The notes: a model not told the origin generated them from the letters alone. 64,000 bases of DNA from Streptomyces paradoxus (GCF_014202475.1 NZ_JACHGV010000004.1:62001-126000), one strand, 5' to 3'; counted from the stretch's first letter, positions 52,534 through 62,633 are shown. Made by a program: numbers and translations.

Positions 52534-53979
52534 TCAGCTCCCCTGCCCGGCCCACCACTCCTTGAGCGCGGCCACCGCAGCGTCCTGCTCCATCGGCCCG
52601 TTCTCCAGGCGCAGCTCCAGCATGTGCTGGTAGGCGCGGCCGATGACCGGGCCGGGGCCGACACCGAGGATCTCCATGATCTGGTTGCCGTCGAGGTCCG
52701 GGCGGATCGAGTCCAGCTCCTCCTGCTCCTCCAGCTTGGCGATCCGCTCCTCCAGCCCGTCGTACGCACGTGAGAGAGCCGCCGCCTTGCGCTTGTTGCG
52801 GGTCGTGCAGTCCGAGCGGGTCAGCTTGTGGAGGCGGTCCAGGAGCGGGCCGGCGTCACGGACGTAACGACGGACTGCCGAGTCCGTCCACTCACCCGTG
52901 CCGTAGCCGTGAAAGCGCAGGTGGAGTTCGACCAGACGTGAGACGTCCTTCACCAGCTCGTTGGAGTACTTCAGAGCCGTCATGCGCTTCTTGGTCATCT
53001 TGGCCCCGACCACTTCGTGGTGGTGGAACGAGACCCGGCCGTCCTTCTCGAAGCGGCGCGTGCGCGGCTTGCCGATGTCATGCAGCAGGGCAGCCAGGCG
53101 GAGGGTGAGGTCGGGGCCGTCCTCCTCCAGTGCCATCGCCTGCTCCAGGACGATCAGCGAGTGGTCGTAGACGTCCTTGTGGCGGTGGTGCTCGTCACGC
53201 TCCAGCCGCAGAGCCGGCAGCTCGGGAACCACGCGTTCGGCGAGGCCCGTCTCGACGAGCAGCGTCAGGCCCTTGCGCGGCTGCTGGGAGAGGATCAGCT
53301 TGTTCAGCTCGTCCCGCACCCGCTCGGCCGAGACGATCTCGATGCGCTCGGCCATCTCCGTCATCGCCGTGACGACCTCGGGCGCGACCTCGAAGTCGAG
53401 CTGAGCCGCGAACCGCGCGGCCCTCATCATCCGCAGCGGGTCGTCAGAGAACGACTCCTCCGGGGTGCCGGGCGTGCGCAGCACACGGGCCGCGAGATCC
53501 TCGAGCCCGCCGTGCGGGTCGACGAACTCCTTCTCCGGCAGCGCCACCGCCATGGCGTTCACCGTGAAGTCACGGCGGACGAGATCCTGCTCGATGGAGT
53601 CGCCGTACGACACCTCGGGCTTGCGCGAAGTGCGGTCGTAGGCCTCCGAGCGGTAGGTGGTCACCTCGATCTGGTAGCCGCCCTTGTGGGCGCCCACCGT
53701 GCCGAACGCGATCCCGACTTCCCAGACGGAGTCCGCCCACGGGCGCACGATCTTGAGAACGTCCTCGGGACGGGCATCGGTCGTGAAGTCCAGGTCGTTG
53801 CCGAGCCGTCCCAGCAGCGCATCCCGTACCGAGCCGCCGACCAGGGCGAGTGAGAACCCGGCCTCCTGAAAGCGGCGGGCGAGGTCGTCGGCGACAGGAG
53901 CGACCCGCAGCAGTTCACTCACCGCGCGGTGCTGCACCTGGCTCAGGGCACTGGACATTTCTTCGTTGGCGTTCGGCAC
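52534..53979 (-). CDS. pcnA: CCA-adding tRNA nucleotidyltransferase / polyA polymerase family
   Basis: 481 aa. Class II nucleotidyltransferase: A-L-V-G-G-S-V-R-D-A-L-L near 46 and D-L-D-F-T-T (DxD) near 62. An HD domain follows (H-K-D-V-Y-D-H-S and A-L-L-H-D-I-G-K-P), typical of long bacterial forms. It adds or repairs the 3' CCA end of tRNA. The start is GTG at 53977-53979 without a Shine-Dalgarno. Placed next to the DUF6049-murJ-sigM cluster, as in Mycobacterium. Confidence 0.93.
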   Translation of the reverse strand: MPNANEEMSSALSQVQHRAVSELLRVAPVADDLARRFQEAGFSLALVGGSVRDALLGRLGNDLDFTTDARPEDVLKIVRPWADSVWEVGIAFGTVGAHKGGYQIEVTTYRSEAYDRTSRKPEVSYGDSIEQDLVRRDFTVNAMAVALPEKEFVDPHGGLEDLAARVLRTPGTPEESFSDDPLRMMRAARFAAQLDFEVAPEVVTAMTEMAERIEIVSAERVRDELNKLILSQQPRKGLTLLVETGLAERVVPELPALRLERDEHHRHKDVYDHSLIVLEQAMALEEDGPDLTLRLAALLHDIGKPRTRRFEKDGRVSFHHHEVVGAKMTKKRMTALKYSNELVKDVSRLVELHLRFHGYGTGEWTDSAVRRYVRDAGPLLDRLHKLTRSDCTTRNKRKAAALSRAYDGLEERIAKLEEQEELDSIRPDLDGNQIMEILGVGPGPVIGRAYQHMLELRLENGPMEQDAAVAALKEWWAGQGS

Positions 53980-54245
53980 AACAGAAGAGGGTACGTGGCC
54001 CGGGCCAACGCGGGCTCCTCCTATTCCGCATGCACAGGCATGGGGACACGTCCGTTATAAGCTCACAAGCCGAGCTCTCGGGCCGTAAAGAGCCGCTCTC
54101 TTCCATAGAGCCGCATACCGGACAGCACGGTGTCGGACCGCGATCTTGTGGAGCGGACCGCGGCACTTCCCCTCAGCGCGCATCGTTACCATGCCTGGAC
54201 GCACATTCCGACGACCACTGACGACGACGAGGGACGGACGAGCGC
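53980..54245. other. Divergent promoter region of pcnA and the envelope operon
   Basis: 266 bp. AT-richer around 54050-54060 (GTTATAAGCTC), which is the likeliest promoter. No gene or strong inverted repeat seen. Confidence 0.4.
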
Positions 54246-56651
54246 GTGGCCGAGGCGGCAGACTTCCAGGGGACCAGTGCCTCACCTGCCCGCCGCTGGC
54301 TGCGGCGCACCGGGGCACTGCTCGCCGGTGCGCCCCTGCTGGCCGGACTCCTCCAGTTGCCCGCCGCGACGCCGGCGGACGCGGCCGGGCAGGAGTCCCC
54401 GAGGGCTGCCTCCAGCGCGGGCTCGGTGTCGGTCGCGGTCGACTCGCTCAGCCCCAGCGCCCCCTCCGAGGGGGACACCATCACCGTGTCGGGCACGGTG
54501 ACCAACAACGGCAAGCAGACGGTCACGGGCGCCCACGTCGACCTGCAGGTGGGGCCCCCTCTCGAAACCCGCTCGGCGATCGACACCCTCGCCAAGAAGA
54601 GCGATGACATCCAGGGGCCCTCCGGCGAGAAGGTCGGCGGCAAGTACACCGAGAAGTTCTCCGCGCTCACCCCCGGCGTCGCGGAGCCCTTCAGCATCTC
54701 CGTGCCGGCCGACAAGCTGGAGCTCGGAGGCGACGGTGTCTACCAGCTGGCCGTCGCGCTCTCCGGGGAGACCTCGGCGCAGCCCTGGGACCAGGTTCTC
54801 GGCATCCAGCGCACTTTCCTGCCGTGGCAGCCGGAGGATGCGGGCACGACGACGAAGACCACCTTCCTGTGGCCGCTGATCTCCAGCGCCCACATGGCGG
54901 CCGAGACGGGGTCGAACGAGCAGCAGACGCCGGTGTTCCGCGACGACGAGCTCGCCGAGGAGATCGCCCCGGGCGGCCGCCTCGACCAGATGGTGTCGCT
55001 GGGCAAGGGCCTCGACGTCACGTGGGTGGTCGACCCGGACCTGCTGGCCTCCGTCGACGCGATGACGGGGAGCTACGAGGTCCGCGACGCGGACGGCGGC
55101 ACCACACCCGGCAAGAACCAGGAAGTCGCCAAGAACTGGCTGGCCGAGCTCCAGCAGGCGGTCACCGGCGAAGAGGTGGCCGCCCTGCCCTTCGGCGACC
55201 CCGACCTCGCCTCCCTCGCCCACAACGGCACGAACGTCACCGGCTCGCTGAACCACCTCAAGGAGGCCACCGACGCCGCCGACGAGACGGTGGACACGAT
55301 CCTCCACGTGAAACCGTCCACGGACTTCGTCTGGCCGGTGGACGGCGCCGTCGACCCGTCGATCGTGAAGGTCGCCACATCCGCGGGCGCCGACAAGGTG
55401 ATCACCCGCAGCGACAGCCTCCAGGACAACCTCTCGTACACACCCTCCGCGGCCCGGCCCATCGGTGGTGGCACGACGGCGGTCGTCGCGGACTCCCGGA
55501 TGTCCACGGCGTTCCGGGGCAACCTCACCAAGGCCTCCGCCTCCACGCTCGCCGTGCAGCGCTTCCTGGCCCAGAGCCTCACGCTCGGCCTGCAGACCGG
55601 CAAGCAGCGCAGCGTCGTCGTCGCCCCGCAGCGCATGCCGTCCGTGAGCCAGGCGCAGGCCATGGCCGAGGCGCTGGCGGCCCTCCAGGGCGGGAACTGG
55701 TCCGAGTCGCAGGACCTCACGGCCGCCGCCAAGGCCAAGCCGGATCCTGCTGCCAACACGAAGGTGCCGCCGGCCTCCGCGTACCCCTCTTCGCTGCGCA
55801 AGCAGGAGCTGCCCCGGGCGGCCTTCGAGCAGATCGCCAGCACCCAGAACAAGCTCGACAAGTTCAAGGTGATCCTCACCCGCCAGTCCCGGGTGGTAAC
55901 CCCCTTCGGGCGGGCCATGAACCGTGAGATGTCCACGTCGTGGCGCGGCCAGGACGCCGCGGCGTTGGCATACCGCAACGGCATCGAGTCGTACCTCGAC
56001 GGGCTCATCGACAGCGTCAAGCTGATCGAGAAGTCGGAGACCAAGCTCTCCGGCCGCAGCGCCACGATCCCCGTGACCGTCCAGAACAACCTCGTCCAGG
56101 GTGTCGAGCACCTGCAACTGCGGCTCACGTCGAAGAACCCCACGCGACTCAAGATCGGCGGAGATGCCTACGAGGAGCAGCCCGTCACCGTCAACGGCGG
56201 CCACGCCCAGTCGGTGAAGTTCACCACGTCGGCCAACGCCAACGGCCAGGCGGAAGTAGTCGCCCAGCTGTACACGGAGGACGGCCAGAAGTACGGTGCC
56301 CCGGTCACCTTCGACGTGAGGGTCACCGAGGTCACACCCACGGTGATGCTGGTCATCGGCGGTGGCGTCCTGCTCCTGGTCCTCGCGGGCTTCCGGATGT
56401 ACACCCAGCGCAAGCGCGCTGCCGCCCGTGAGGCCGCCGAGGACGACGCGGCCGAAGCGGACGCCGAGACCGACGGCCCGCCGAGCCAGGCCGACGCCCC
56501 GCAGAACCCCGAGGCCTCCGGCGCACGTCTTGAGCAGGAGAACTGGGCCGGCTCCCGGGCGGACGGCCCGGAGCAGCCGAGTGACTCGGCCCCGGACACC
56601 GCAGCGGAAAGCGCCGACCCGTCCGGCACGGGTGAGAGAGTGGACCGTTGA
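54246..56651 (+). CDS. DUF6049-type exported membrane protein
   Basis: 801 aa. An N-terminal signal or anchor lies at about residues 15-48 (R-R-T-G-A-L-L-A-G-A-P-L-L-A-G-L-L-Q-L-P-A-A). An immunoglobulin/CARDB-like beta domain follows (S-L-S-P-S-A-P-S-E-G-D-T-I-T-V-S-G-T-V-T-N), then a large extracellular region. A C-terminal helix (T-V-M-L-V-I-G-G-G-V-L-L-L-V-L-A-G-F) ends in an acidic cytoplasmic tail. It is the counterpart of mycobacterial Rv3909 beside the murJ gene, so a role in envelope assembly is likely but not shown. GTG at 54246. Confidence 0.85.
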   Translation: MAEAADFQGTSASPARRWLRRTGALLAGAPLLAGLLQLPAATPADAAGQESPRAASSAGSVSVAVDSLSPSAPSEGDTITVSGTVTNNGKQTVTGAHVDLQVGPPLETRSAIDTLAKKSDDIQGPSGEKVGGKYTEKFSALTPGVAEPFSISVPADKLELGGDGVYQLAVALSGETSAQPWDQVLGIQRTFLPWQPEDAGTTTKTTFLWPLISSAHMAAETGSNEQQTPVFRDDELAEEIAPGGRLDQMVSLGKGLDVTWVVDPDLLASVDAMTGSYEVRDADGGTTPGKNQEVAKNWLAELQQAVTGEEVAALPFGDPDLASLAHNGTNVTGSLNHLKEATDAADETVDTILHVKPSTDFVWPVDGAVDPSIVKVATSAGADKVITRSDSLQDNLSYTPSAARPIGGGTTAVVADSRMSTAFRGNLTKASASTLAVQRFLAQSLTLGLQTGKQRSVVVAPQRMPSVSQAQAMAEALAALQGGNWSESQDLTAAAKAKPDPAANTKVPPASAYPSSLRKQELPRAAFEQIASTQNKLDKFKVILTRQSRVVTPFGRAMNREMSTSWRGQDAAALAYRNGIESYLDGLIDSVKLIEKSETKLSGRSATIPVTVQNNLVQGVEHLQLRLTSKNPTRLKIGGDAYEEQPVTVNGGHAQSVKFTTSANANGQAEVVAQLYTEDGQKYGAPVTFDVRVTEVTPTVMLVIGGGVLLLVLAGFRMYTQRKRAAAREAAEDDAAEADAETDGPPSQADAPQNPEASGARLEQENWAGSRADGPEQPSDSAPDTAAESADPSGTGERVDR

Positions 56652-56694
56652 GAAGTCGTGGCCGGTGGGCCCGGGACGATGAGGTGGGGTAACC

Positions 56695-59004
56695 ATGAAC
56701 GCGCCGTACGACGGTGACCGCGGCCGCGCCGCGGGCAGCCCGGGCTACCCCGACGCGGGCGGGCCCGAGGATTCACCGCCCGAGCACGGCCAGGTGCCGC
56801 CGCAGCCGCCCGCGGACATGTACCTCCAGGACGGCTACGGGCAGGACGGCTACGGCCAGGACCCCTACCGGGCCCAGGACCTCTCCGCCCAGGACCCTGC
56901 CGGCGAGGCACTGTACGACCGTGCCGCGCACCCGCCACCCGCTCCCGGCACGTACCAGCCGCAGCAGCAGCTGTACGGCCAGCCGCCGCAGTCGCCCTAC
57001 GCGCCCGACCCGCAGGTGTGGGCACAGACGCCCGCGCCGGAGCCGGAGGGCCCCACGCGGCACCTGCCGTACGGCGACGACCCCCGCACCACCCAGTTCG
57101 TCGGCGTGGACGACCTCGTCTCCCAGGCGGGCGAGCCGCGCCAGGAGCCGGACGCCTTCGCGCATCTCTTCCGGGACCAGCAGCAGAGCAGCGGCCACCC
57201 GTCGTACGAGACGCCTTCGGTGCCCGGCCCGGCCCCGGCCCCGAGTCAGATCGGACAGGGCCAGTACGGGGCGCAGGGTCCGTACGGGGCGCCCGGCCAG
57301 ACCGCACCGACGCCGCCCCTCGGCGACGAGCCCCCCGCCCCGGAGCCCGCTGCCCCACCGGCCCCCAAGAAGGGCGGCCGCGCCGCCGGGCTCATGAAGT
57401 CCAGCGCCGTGATGGCGGCGGGCACGATGGTCTCCCGCCTCACCGGCTTCATCCGCTCCGCGCTGATCGTGTCGGCCATCGGCGTCGGCTTCCTCGGTGA
57501 CACCTTCCAGATCGCCTACCAGCTGCCGACGATGCTCTACATCCTCACGGTCGGCGGCGGTCTCAACTCCGTCTTCGTGCCGCAACTCGTGCGCGCCATG
57601 AAGGACGACGAGGACGGCGGCGAGGCGTACGCCAACCGCCTGCTGACCCTCGTCATGGTGGCACTCGGCACACTCACCGCGCTCGCGGTCTTCGGCGCGC
57701 CGCTACTGATCCGCATGATGTCCCCCTCGATCGCCAGCGACCCCGCGGCGAATCAGGTCGCCATTACTTTCGCCCAGTACTTCCTGCCCTCGATCTTCTT
57801 CATGGGCGTCCACGTGGTGATGGGCCAGATCCTCAACGCCCGCGGGAAGTTCGGCGCGATGATGTGGACCCCGGTCCTGAACAACATCGTCATCATCGTG
57901 ACGCTGGGCATGTTCATCTACGTCTATGGCACGGCTGCCGACTCCGAGATGAATGTCTCGACCATCCCGCCGGAGGGCCAGCGCCTCCTCGGCATCGGCG
58001 TCCTGCTCGGCCTCGTGGTCCAGGCTCTGGCGATGATCCCCTATCTGCGCGAGACCGGCTTCCGGCTGCGGCTGCGCTTCGACTGGAAGGGCCAGGGCCT
58101 CGGCAAGGCCATCACGCTCGCCAAGTGGACGGTCCTGTTCGTCCTCGCCAACCAGGCGGGCGCCATGGTCGTCGTCTGGCTGTCCACCGCGGCGGGCAAG
58201 GACTCGCCCGTCGACGGCACCGGCTTCGCCGCCTACGCCAACGCCCAGCTGATCTGGGGCCTGCCGCAGGCCATCATCACGGTCTCCCTCATGGCCGCCC
58301 TGCTGCCGCGCCTGTCACGCTCGGCGGCCGAGGGCGACGGGGGCGCCGTCCGCGACGACATCTCCCAGGGCTTGCGCACCACGGCGGTCGCGATCGTGCC
58401 GATCGCGTTCGGGTTCCTCTCCCTCGGTATCCCGATGTGCACGCTGATGTTCGGCTCTTCCGGCACCAGCGAGGCCACCAACATGGGCTTCATGCTGATG
58501 GCCTTCGGACTCGGCCTGATCCCGTACTCCGTGCAGTACGTGGTCCTGCGCGCCTTCTACGCCTATGAGGACACCCGAACTCCCTTCTACAACACGGTCA
58601 TCGTGGCCGCGGTCAACGCGGGCGCCTCGGCGATCTGCTACTTCGTCATCCCGTCCCGCTGGGCCGTGGTCGGCATGGCCGCCTCGTACGGCCTGGCCTA
58701 CGCGATCGGCGTCGGCGTCGCCTGGCGCCGGCTGCGCAAGCGCCTCGGCGGAGACCTCGACGGCGCCCGTGTCCTGCGGACTTACGCCCGGCTGTGCATC
58801 GCTTCGGTTCCGGCCGCGCTGCTCAGCGGCGCGGCCTGCTACGGCATCGGACAGTCGCTCGGCCAAGGCCCCGCGGGCTCGCTCGCCGCGGTCCTGGCAG
58901 GCGGCGCCGTACTGCTCGGAATCTTCTTCGTCGCCGCCCGGCGCATGCGCATCGAGGAACTCAACTCGCTGGTCGGCATGGTCCGCGGACGCCTGGGACG
59001 CTGA
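56695..59004 (+). CDS. murJ: MurJ-type lipid II flippase (MviN)
   Basis: 769 aa. Residues 1-230 are a Pro/Gln/Gly-rich cytoplasmic extension; the MviN/MurJ core of about fourteen helices follows, opening with M-V-S-R-L-T-G-F-I-R-S-A. It moves lipid II across the membrane for peptidoglycan synthesis. ATG at 56695 has GAGGTGG upstream. In mycobacteria the same protein also carries a pseudokinase; here that part is a separate downstream gene. Confidence 0.93.
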   Translation: MNAPYDGDRGRAAGSPGYPDAGGPEDSPPEHGQVPPQPPADMYLQDGYGQDGYGQDPYRAQDLSAQDPAGEALYDRAAHPPPAPGTYQPQQQLYGQPPQSPYAPDPQVWAQTPAPEPEGPTRHLPYGDDPRTTQFVGVDDLVSQAGEPRQEPDAFAHLFRDQQQSSGHPSYETPSVPGPAPAPSQIGQGQYGAQGPYGAPGQTAPTPPLGDEPPAPEPAAPPAPKKGGRAAGLMKSSAVMAAGTMVSRLTGFIRSALIVSAIGVGFLGDTFQIAYQLPTMLYILTVGGGLNSVFVPQLVRAMKDDEDGGEAYANRLLTLVMVALGTLTALAVFGAPLLIRMMSPSIASDPAANQVAITFAQYFLPSIFFMGVHVVMGQILNARGKFGAMMWTPVLNNIVIIVTLGMFIYVYGTAADSEMNVSTIPPEGQRLLGIGVLLGLVVQALAMIPYLRETGFRLRLRFDWKGQGLGKAITLAKWTVLFVLANQAGAMVVVWLSTAAGKDSPVDGTGFAAYANAQLIWGLPQAIITVSLMAALLPRLSRSAAEGDGGAVRDDISQGLRTTAVAIVPIAFGFLSLGIPMCTLMFGSSGTSEATNMGFMLMAFGLGLIPYSVQYVVLRAFYAYEDTRTPFYNTVIVAAVNAGASAICYFVIPSRWAVVGMAASYGLAYAIGVGVAWRRLRKRLGGDLDGARVLRTYARLCIASVPAALLSGAACYGIGQSLGQGPAGSLAAVLAGGAVLLGIFFVAARRMRIEELNSLVGMVRGRLGR

Positions 59005-59144
59005 GTCGGGGGGTAGGCGCACAACCATCGTCAGCCACCGCGTGTCGTGCATAGCGGCGGACTGTGGGCACAATTGGTTTCGGCTTCGGACGGCACGCAA
59101 CGGATGCCGGCCGGCGCGCAATGGATGGGGAGGCAGGAACGACG

Positions 59145-60842
59145 GTGGCGGAACGGAGTACGGCTGCCGTCGACGTGGCAGACAACAGCGGCGAGACGTC
59201 GCTGACCGCGCAGGCGGACCAGTCCACGGCCGACGGGGTGGCCAAGAACCGGGAGCGGGACACGGACAGCGACGAGGTACAGGAGAGCACCCGGACCGAC
59301 GGTGCCGGAACGACCTCGCCGCCCGAACTGCACAGTGGTCACAAACTCGCCAGACGCTACCGCCTTGAGGAGTGCGTCACCCGTCTGGACGGTTTCAGCA
59401 GTTGGCGTGCCGTGGACGAGAAGCTCCGCCGTGCCGTCGGCGTGCACATCCTGCCCGCCGACCACTCGCGAGCCCGCTCCGTCCTGGCGGCCGCCCGCTC
59501 CTCCGCCCTCCTGGGTGACCCTCGCTTCGTCCAGGTGCTGGACGCGGTGGAGGAGAACGACGTCGTCTACGTCGTCCACGAGTGGCTTCCCGACGCGACG
59601 GAACTGACCACGCTCCTCGCCTCCGGGCCCCTGGAGCCCTACGACGCCTACCAGATGGTCAGTCAGGTCTCCTCCGCCATGGCCGCCGCCCATCGTGAGG
59701 GCCTCGCCCATCTGCGGCTGAACCCCAACGCCGTACTGCGCGCCTCGACCGGCCAGTGGCGCATCCGCGGCCTCGCCGTGAACGCCGCCCTGCGCGGTGT
59801 CGCGTCCGACACCCCGCAGCGCACCGACACCGAGGCCATCGGCGCCCTGCTGTACGCGGCGCTCACGCAGCGCTGGCCCTACGAGAGCGACGCCTACGGG
59901 CTGTCGGGCCTGCCGAAGGACATCGGCCTGATCGCGCCCGACCAGGTGCGGGCCGGCGTGCACCGCGGACTGTCCGAACTCTCGATGCGCGCGCTCGCCA
60001 ACGACGGTGCCACCGCCTCCCGGCACGAGTCGCCGTGCACCACGCCCGAGGAGTTGGTGAAGGCGATCGGCGAGATGCCCCGCATCCGTCCGCCGGAGCC
60101 GGCGTTCACCGCCCCGCCCGAGTACCAGCGCACGACGTATCAGCAGGGCACCTACGGCCGTCAGAGCCCCCGTCCCGGCGTCACCCAGCCGATCGCCTCC
60201 CCTCCGCCTCCGCTCCAGAGCCGCACGGGCAAGGCCCTGAAGTGGGCCGTCTCCGCACTCCTGATCGCTGCTCTGGGCCTCGGCAGCTGGCAGCTGGCGG
60301 ACGCGCTGATGGACCAAGGCGGCAAGAACGAGGACCCGGGCCAGACCCAGACGAACGACGGGAACGACAAGAGCCCGAAGAAGCCGGCCGGCGGCAAGCC
60401 CATCGCCATCAGCGGTGCCCGCGACTTCGATCCTCTCGGAGATCAGTCGGAGAAGCCATCGGACATAGGGAAGGTCTACGACAACAGCACGGCCACCTAC
60501 TGGCAGACGGACTTCTACCTGAGCGCGGACTTCGGCCGTCTGAAGTCGGGCGTCGGCATCATCCTCGACCTCGGCAAGACCCAGCAGGTGGGGAAGGTGA
60601 CCGTCACCTTCGTGGGGGACACCTCGGTCGAACTGCGGAGCGCGGGCCCCGACGCGGGCGCGGAGCCGACGTCCCTCGACGCCTACTCCAAGGTCGCCCA
60701 AGGTTCGGGAACGACCGTCCAGCTCAAGCCTGACAAGTCACTCAAGAGCCGGTACCTCCTGGTGTGGCTGACGAAGCTGCCCATACAGGCCGACGACGGC
60801 AAGTGGCGCGGCAGGGTGGCGGACATCAAGGTGACCAGCTGA
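59145..60842 (+). CDS. Membrane pseudokinase with extracellular discoidin-like domain
   Basis: 565 aa. The protein-kinase fold covers about 66-320, but key residues are lost: the VAIK lysine region reads V-G-V-H-I-L, the HRD loop reads H-L-R-L-N-P-N and DFG reads R-G-L. It should not phosphorylate. A helix at about 365-388 leads to an extracellular domain (from about 415) with a discoidin/F5-8-like pattern (D-N-S-T-A-T-Y-W-Q-T-D). It is the split-off equivalent of the mycobacterial MviN C-terminus, which binds FhaA. GTG at 59145 follows GGGGAGGCAGGA; the frame is open further upstream. Confidence 0.85.
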   Translation: MAERSTAAVDVADNSGETSLTAQADQSTADGVAKNRERDTDSDEVQESTRTDGAGTTSPPELHSGHKLARRYRLEECVTRLDGFSSWRAVDEKLRRAVGVHILPADHSRARSVLAAARSSALLGDPRFVQVLDAVEENDVVYVVHEWLPDATELTTLLASGPLEPYDAYQMVSQVSSAMAAAHREGLAHLRLNPNAVLRASTGQWRIRGLAVNAALRGVASDTPQRTDTEAIGALLYAALTQRWPYESDAYGLSGLPKDIGLIAPDQVRAGVHRGLSELSMRALANDGATASRHESPCTTPEELVKAIGEMPRIRPPEPAFTAPPEYQRTTYQQGTYGRQSPRPGVTQPIASPPPPLQSRTGKALKWAVSALLIAALGLGSWQLADALMDQGGKNEDPGQTQTNDGNDKSPKKPAGGKPIAISGARDFDPLGDQSEKPSDIGKVYDNSTATYWQTDFYLSADFGRLKSGVGIILDLGKTQQVGKVTVTFVGDTSVELRSAGPDAGAEPTSLDAYSKVAQGSGTTVQLKPDKSLKSRYLLVWLTKLPIQADDGKWRGRVADIKVTS

Positions 60843-60869
60843 CGGCATCTGCCTCGAGGAAGGAGGCCG

Positions 60870-61595
60870 ATGGCAGACGGCACCGGATGTGACGGAGTGA
60901 GCGATCAGGATCTGCTCGCCCGCCATGTCGAAGGCGACCCCGATGCCTTCGGTGAGATCGTGCGCCGGCATCGCGACCGGCTCTGGGCCGTGGCCCTGCG
61001 GACGCTCGGCGACCGCGAGGAGGCCGCTGACGCCGTTCAGGACGCCCTCGTGTCCGCCTACCGGGCCGCCCACACCTTCCGGGGCCAGTCGGCCGTCACA
61101 ACGTGGCTGCACAGGATCACGGTGAACGCCTGCCTGGACCGCGCCCGCAAGGCGGCCTCCCGGAAGACCTCTCCCGTCGACGACACCGAGCGCCTGGAGC
61201 AACTGCTGGAGCCGCACGAGTCGGCCGCGGCCCCCGCCGAGCGCAATGATCTCCACCGGCAGCTCATCGAGGCCCTGGGAACCCTGCCGACCGACCAGCG
61301 CGCCGCGCTCGTCCTGGTGGACATGCAGGGCTACCCGGTCGCGGAGGCGGCCCGCATCCTCGACGTGCCCACCGGCACGGTGAAGAGCAGATGCGCCCGC
61401 GGAAGAGCCAGACTCCTGCCGCTGCTCACCCATCTACGGCAGGACGGCAGCGGTGCGGGCAAGAACCCGGGCGGAGAACGGAACCGGACGCAGGGCCCGG
61501 CCGTCCCACCCGCAGCGGGCCCGCCCCGAGCGGGATCCCCGGACACAGGACCGAGCGACTCAGCTGCAGTGAAGGGCGGAGGTGGACGAGCGTGA
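60870..61595 (+). CDS. sigM: ECF sigma factor, SigM type
   Basis: 241 aa. Region 2 (D-P-D-A-F-G-E-I-V-R-R-H-R-D-R-L-W-A-V-A-L-R-T) and region 4 (L-P-T-D-Q-R-A-A-L-V-L-V-D-M-Q-G-Y-P) are intact. A C-terminal tail of about 60 disordered residues follows. Its place between murJ/pseudokinase and trxB matches SigM of Mycobacterium; the SigB-like protein also called SigM in S. coelicolor is a different gene. ATG at 60870 has AAGGAGG. The stop overlaps the next start (GTGA), coupling it to its anti-sigma factor. Confidence 0.9.
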   Translation: MADGTGCDGVSDQDLLARHVEGDPDAFGEIVRRHRDRLWAVALRTLGDREEAADAVQDALVSAYRAAHTFRGQSAVTTWLHRITVNACLDRARKAASRKTSPVDDTERLEQLLEPHESAAAPAERNDLHRQLIEALGTLPTDQRAALVLVDMQGYPVAEAARILDVPTGTVKSRCARGRARLLPLLTHLRQDGSGAGKNPGGERNRTQGPAVPPAAGPPRAGSPDTGPSDSAAVKGGGGRA

Positions 61596-62542
61596 CGTCG
61601 ACGACAGACATGGCCGGGCACCCGGACGTCGCGGAGATCTCCGACCTCGCCGAGGGGCTCCTCCCGCCGGACAGGACCACCGACCTGCGTCGCCACCTGG
61701 ACGAGTGTGGGCTCTGCGCGGATGTGTACGCCTCCCTGGAGGAGATCCGCGGGCTGCTCGGCACCCTGCCGGGGCCGCCCCGTATGCCCGCCGATGTCGC
61801 GGGCCGCATCGATGCCGCTCTCGCCGCCGAGGCTCTGCTGAACGCCAGCGGTCCTGACTCCGAGGAGAGCCCGGAGCCGGTGAGTACTGCCGGTTCCGGC
61901 GCTGTCGATGCCCCGGCCGGGCACGACAGCGGTTCTCATGTTTCACGTGAAACATCGGTACCGGTCGACCGGCCTGCCGACCGGCCGGCAGGCCGTCCCC
62001 GCTCCTCCACCACCGGTCCTGGCCGCAAGGGCCGCACGCAGATCGGCCGCCGCAGGATCGCCGTCCTGGGGACCGTCTTCACGGTGGCCGCCCTGGGACT
62101 GGGCTCCGTCCTCCTGTCATCGCTCGGAGACAACAAGCCGCCCCATGACACGGCCGGCGAAGGGCAGACCACTGCCGCGGACACCTTCTCCGAAGGAAAG
62201 CTGCAGAAGCAGGTCACGGACCTCCTGTCCGAGAACAAGACCAAGGGCGGCGGCTCCCGCACCCCCTTCGGCGCAGCGACGGCCCCCGGCACGAATCAGC
62301 ACAGGGTCTTCAAGGAACCGGTGGTTCCCGGCTGCGTCCGCGACGGCATCGGACGCGACGATGCGGCCCTCGCCACCGAGAACGGCACCTATCAAGGGAA
62401 GAAGGCCATGCTCGTGCTGCTTCCCGACGCCTCCGACGCCACTCGGGTCACCGCCTACATCGTCGACGCGACCTGTGTGGATCAAGCGGCGTCCGCTGCC
62501 GCCGGCAAGGTGCTCCTGGAGCGCACGTACCCGTCCGCCTGA
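61592..62542 (+). CDS. Zinc-type transmembrane anti-sigma factor of SigM
   Basis: 316 aa. The N-terminal ZAS motif R-H-L-D-E-C-G-L-C (HxxxCxxC) lies near residue 30. One membrane helix near 155-175 (I-A-V-L-G-T-V-F-T-V-A-A-L-G-L-G-S-V-L-L) leads to an extracellular domain with two cysteines. It should hold SigM at the membrane until a redox or envelope signal releases it. It corresponds in position to mycobacterial Rv3912. GTG at 61592 overlaps the sigM stop. A parS lies within the gene (V-S-R-E-T). Confidence 0.88.
   Translation: MTSTTDMAGHPDVAEISDLAEGLLPPDRTTDLRRHLDECGLCADVYASLEEIRGLLGTLPGPPRMPADVAGRIDAALAAEALLNASGPDSEESPEPVSTAGSGAVDAPAGHDSGSHVSRETSVPVDRPADRPAGRPRSSTTGPGRKGRTQIGRRRIAVLGTVFTVAALGLGSVLLSSLGDNKPPHDTAGEGQTTAADTFSEGKLQKQVTDLLSENKTKGGGSRTPFGAATAPGTNQHRVFKEPVVPGCVRDGIGRDDAALATENGTYQGKKAMLVLLPDASDATRVTAYIVDATCVDQAASAAAGKVLLERTYPSA
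61940..61953. promoter_or_regulatory. parS site inside a coding region
   Basis: Perfect GTTTCACGTGAAAC within the anti-sigma gene, in the linker before the membrane helix. Confidence 0.9.
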
Positions 62543-62633
62543 GCGAGCGCTTCTTCTTCGCCCTGCGGCTTGGCCGTAGTTTCATCGCAGGGCCGCCCCA
62601 GGGTGCCGGTTCTCCGTGTGCCCGGACACAGCG

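Noticed and set aside
55322..55336. TCCACGTGAAACC considered as parS
   Set aside because: Three mismatches from consensus; lies within a normal coding stretch.
54282..56696. 804-codon minus-strand frame opposite the DUF6049-type gene
   Set aside because: Antisense shadow of a convincing gene with signal peptide and membrane anchor.
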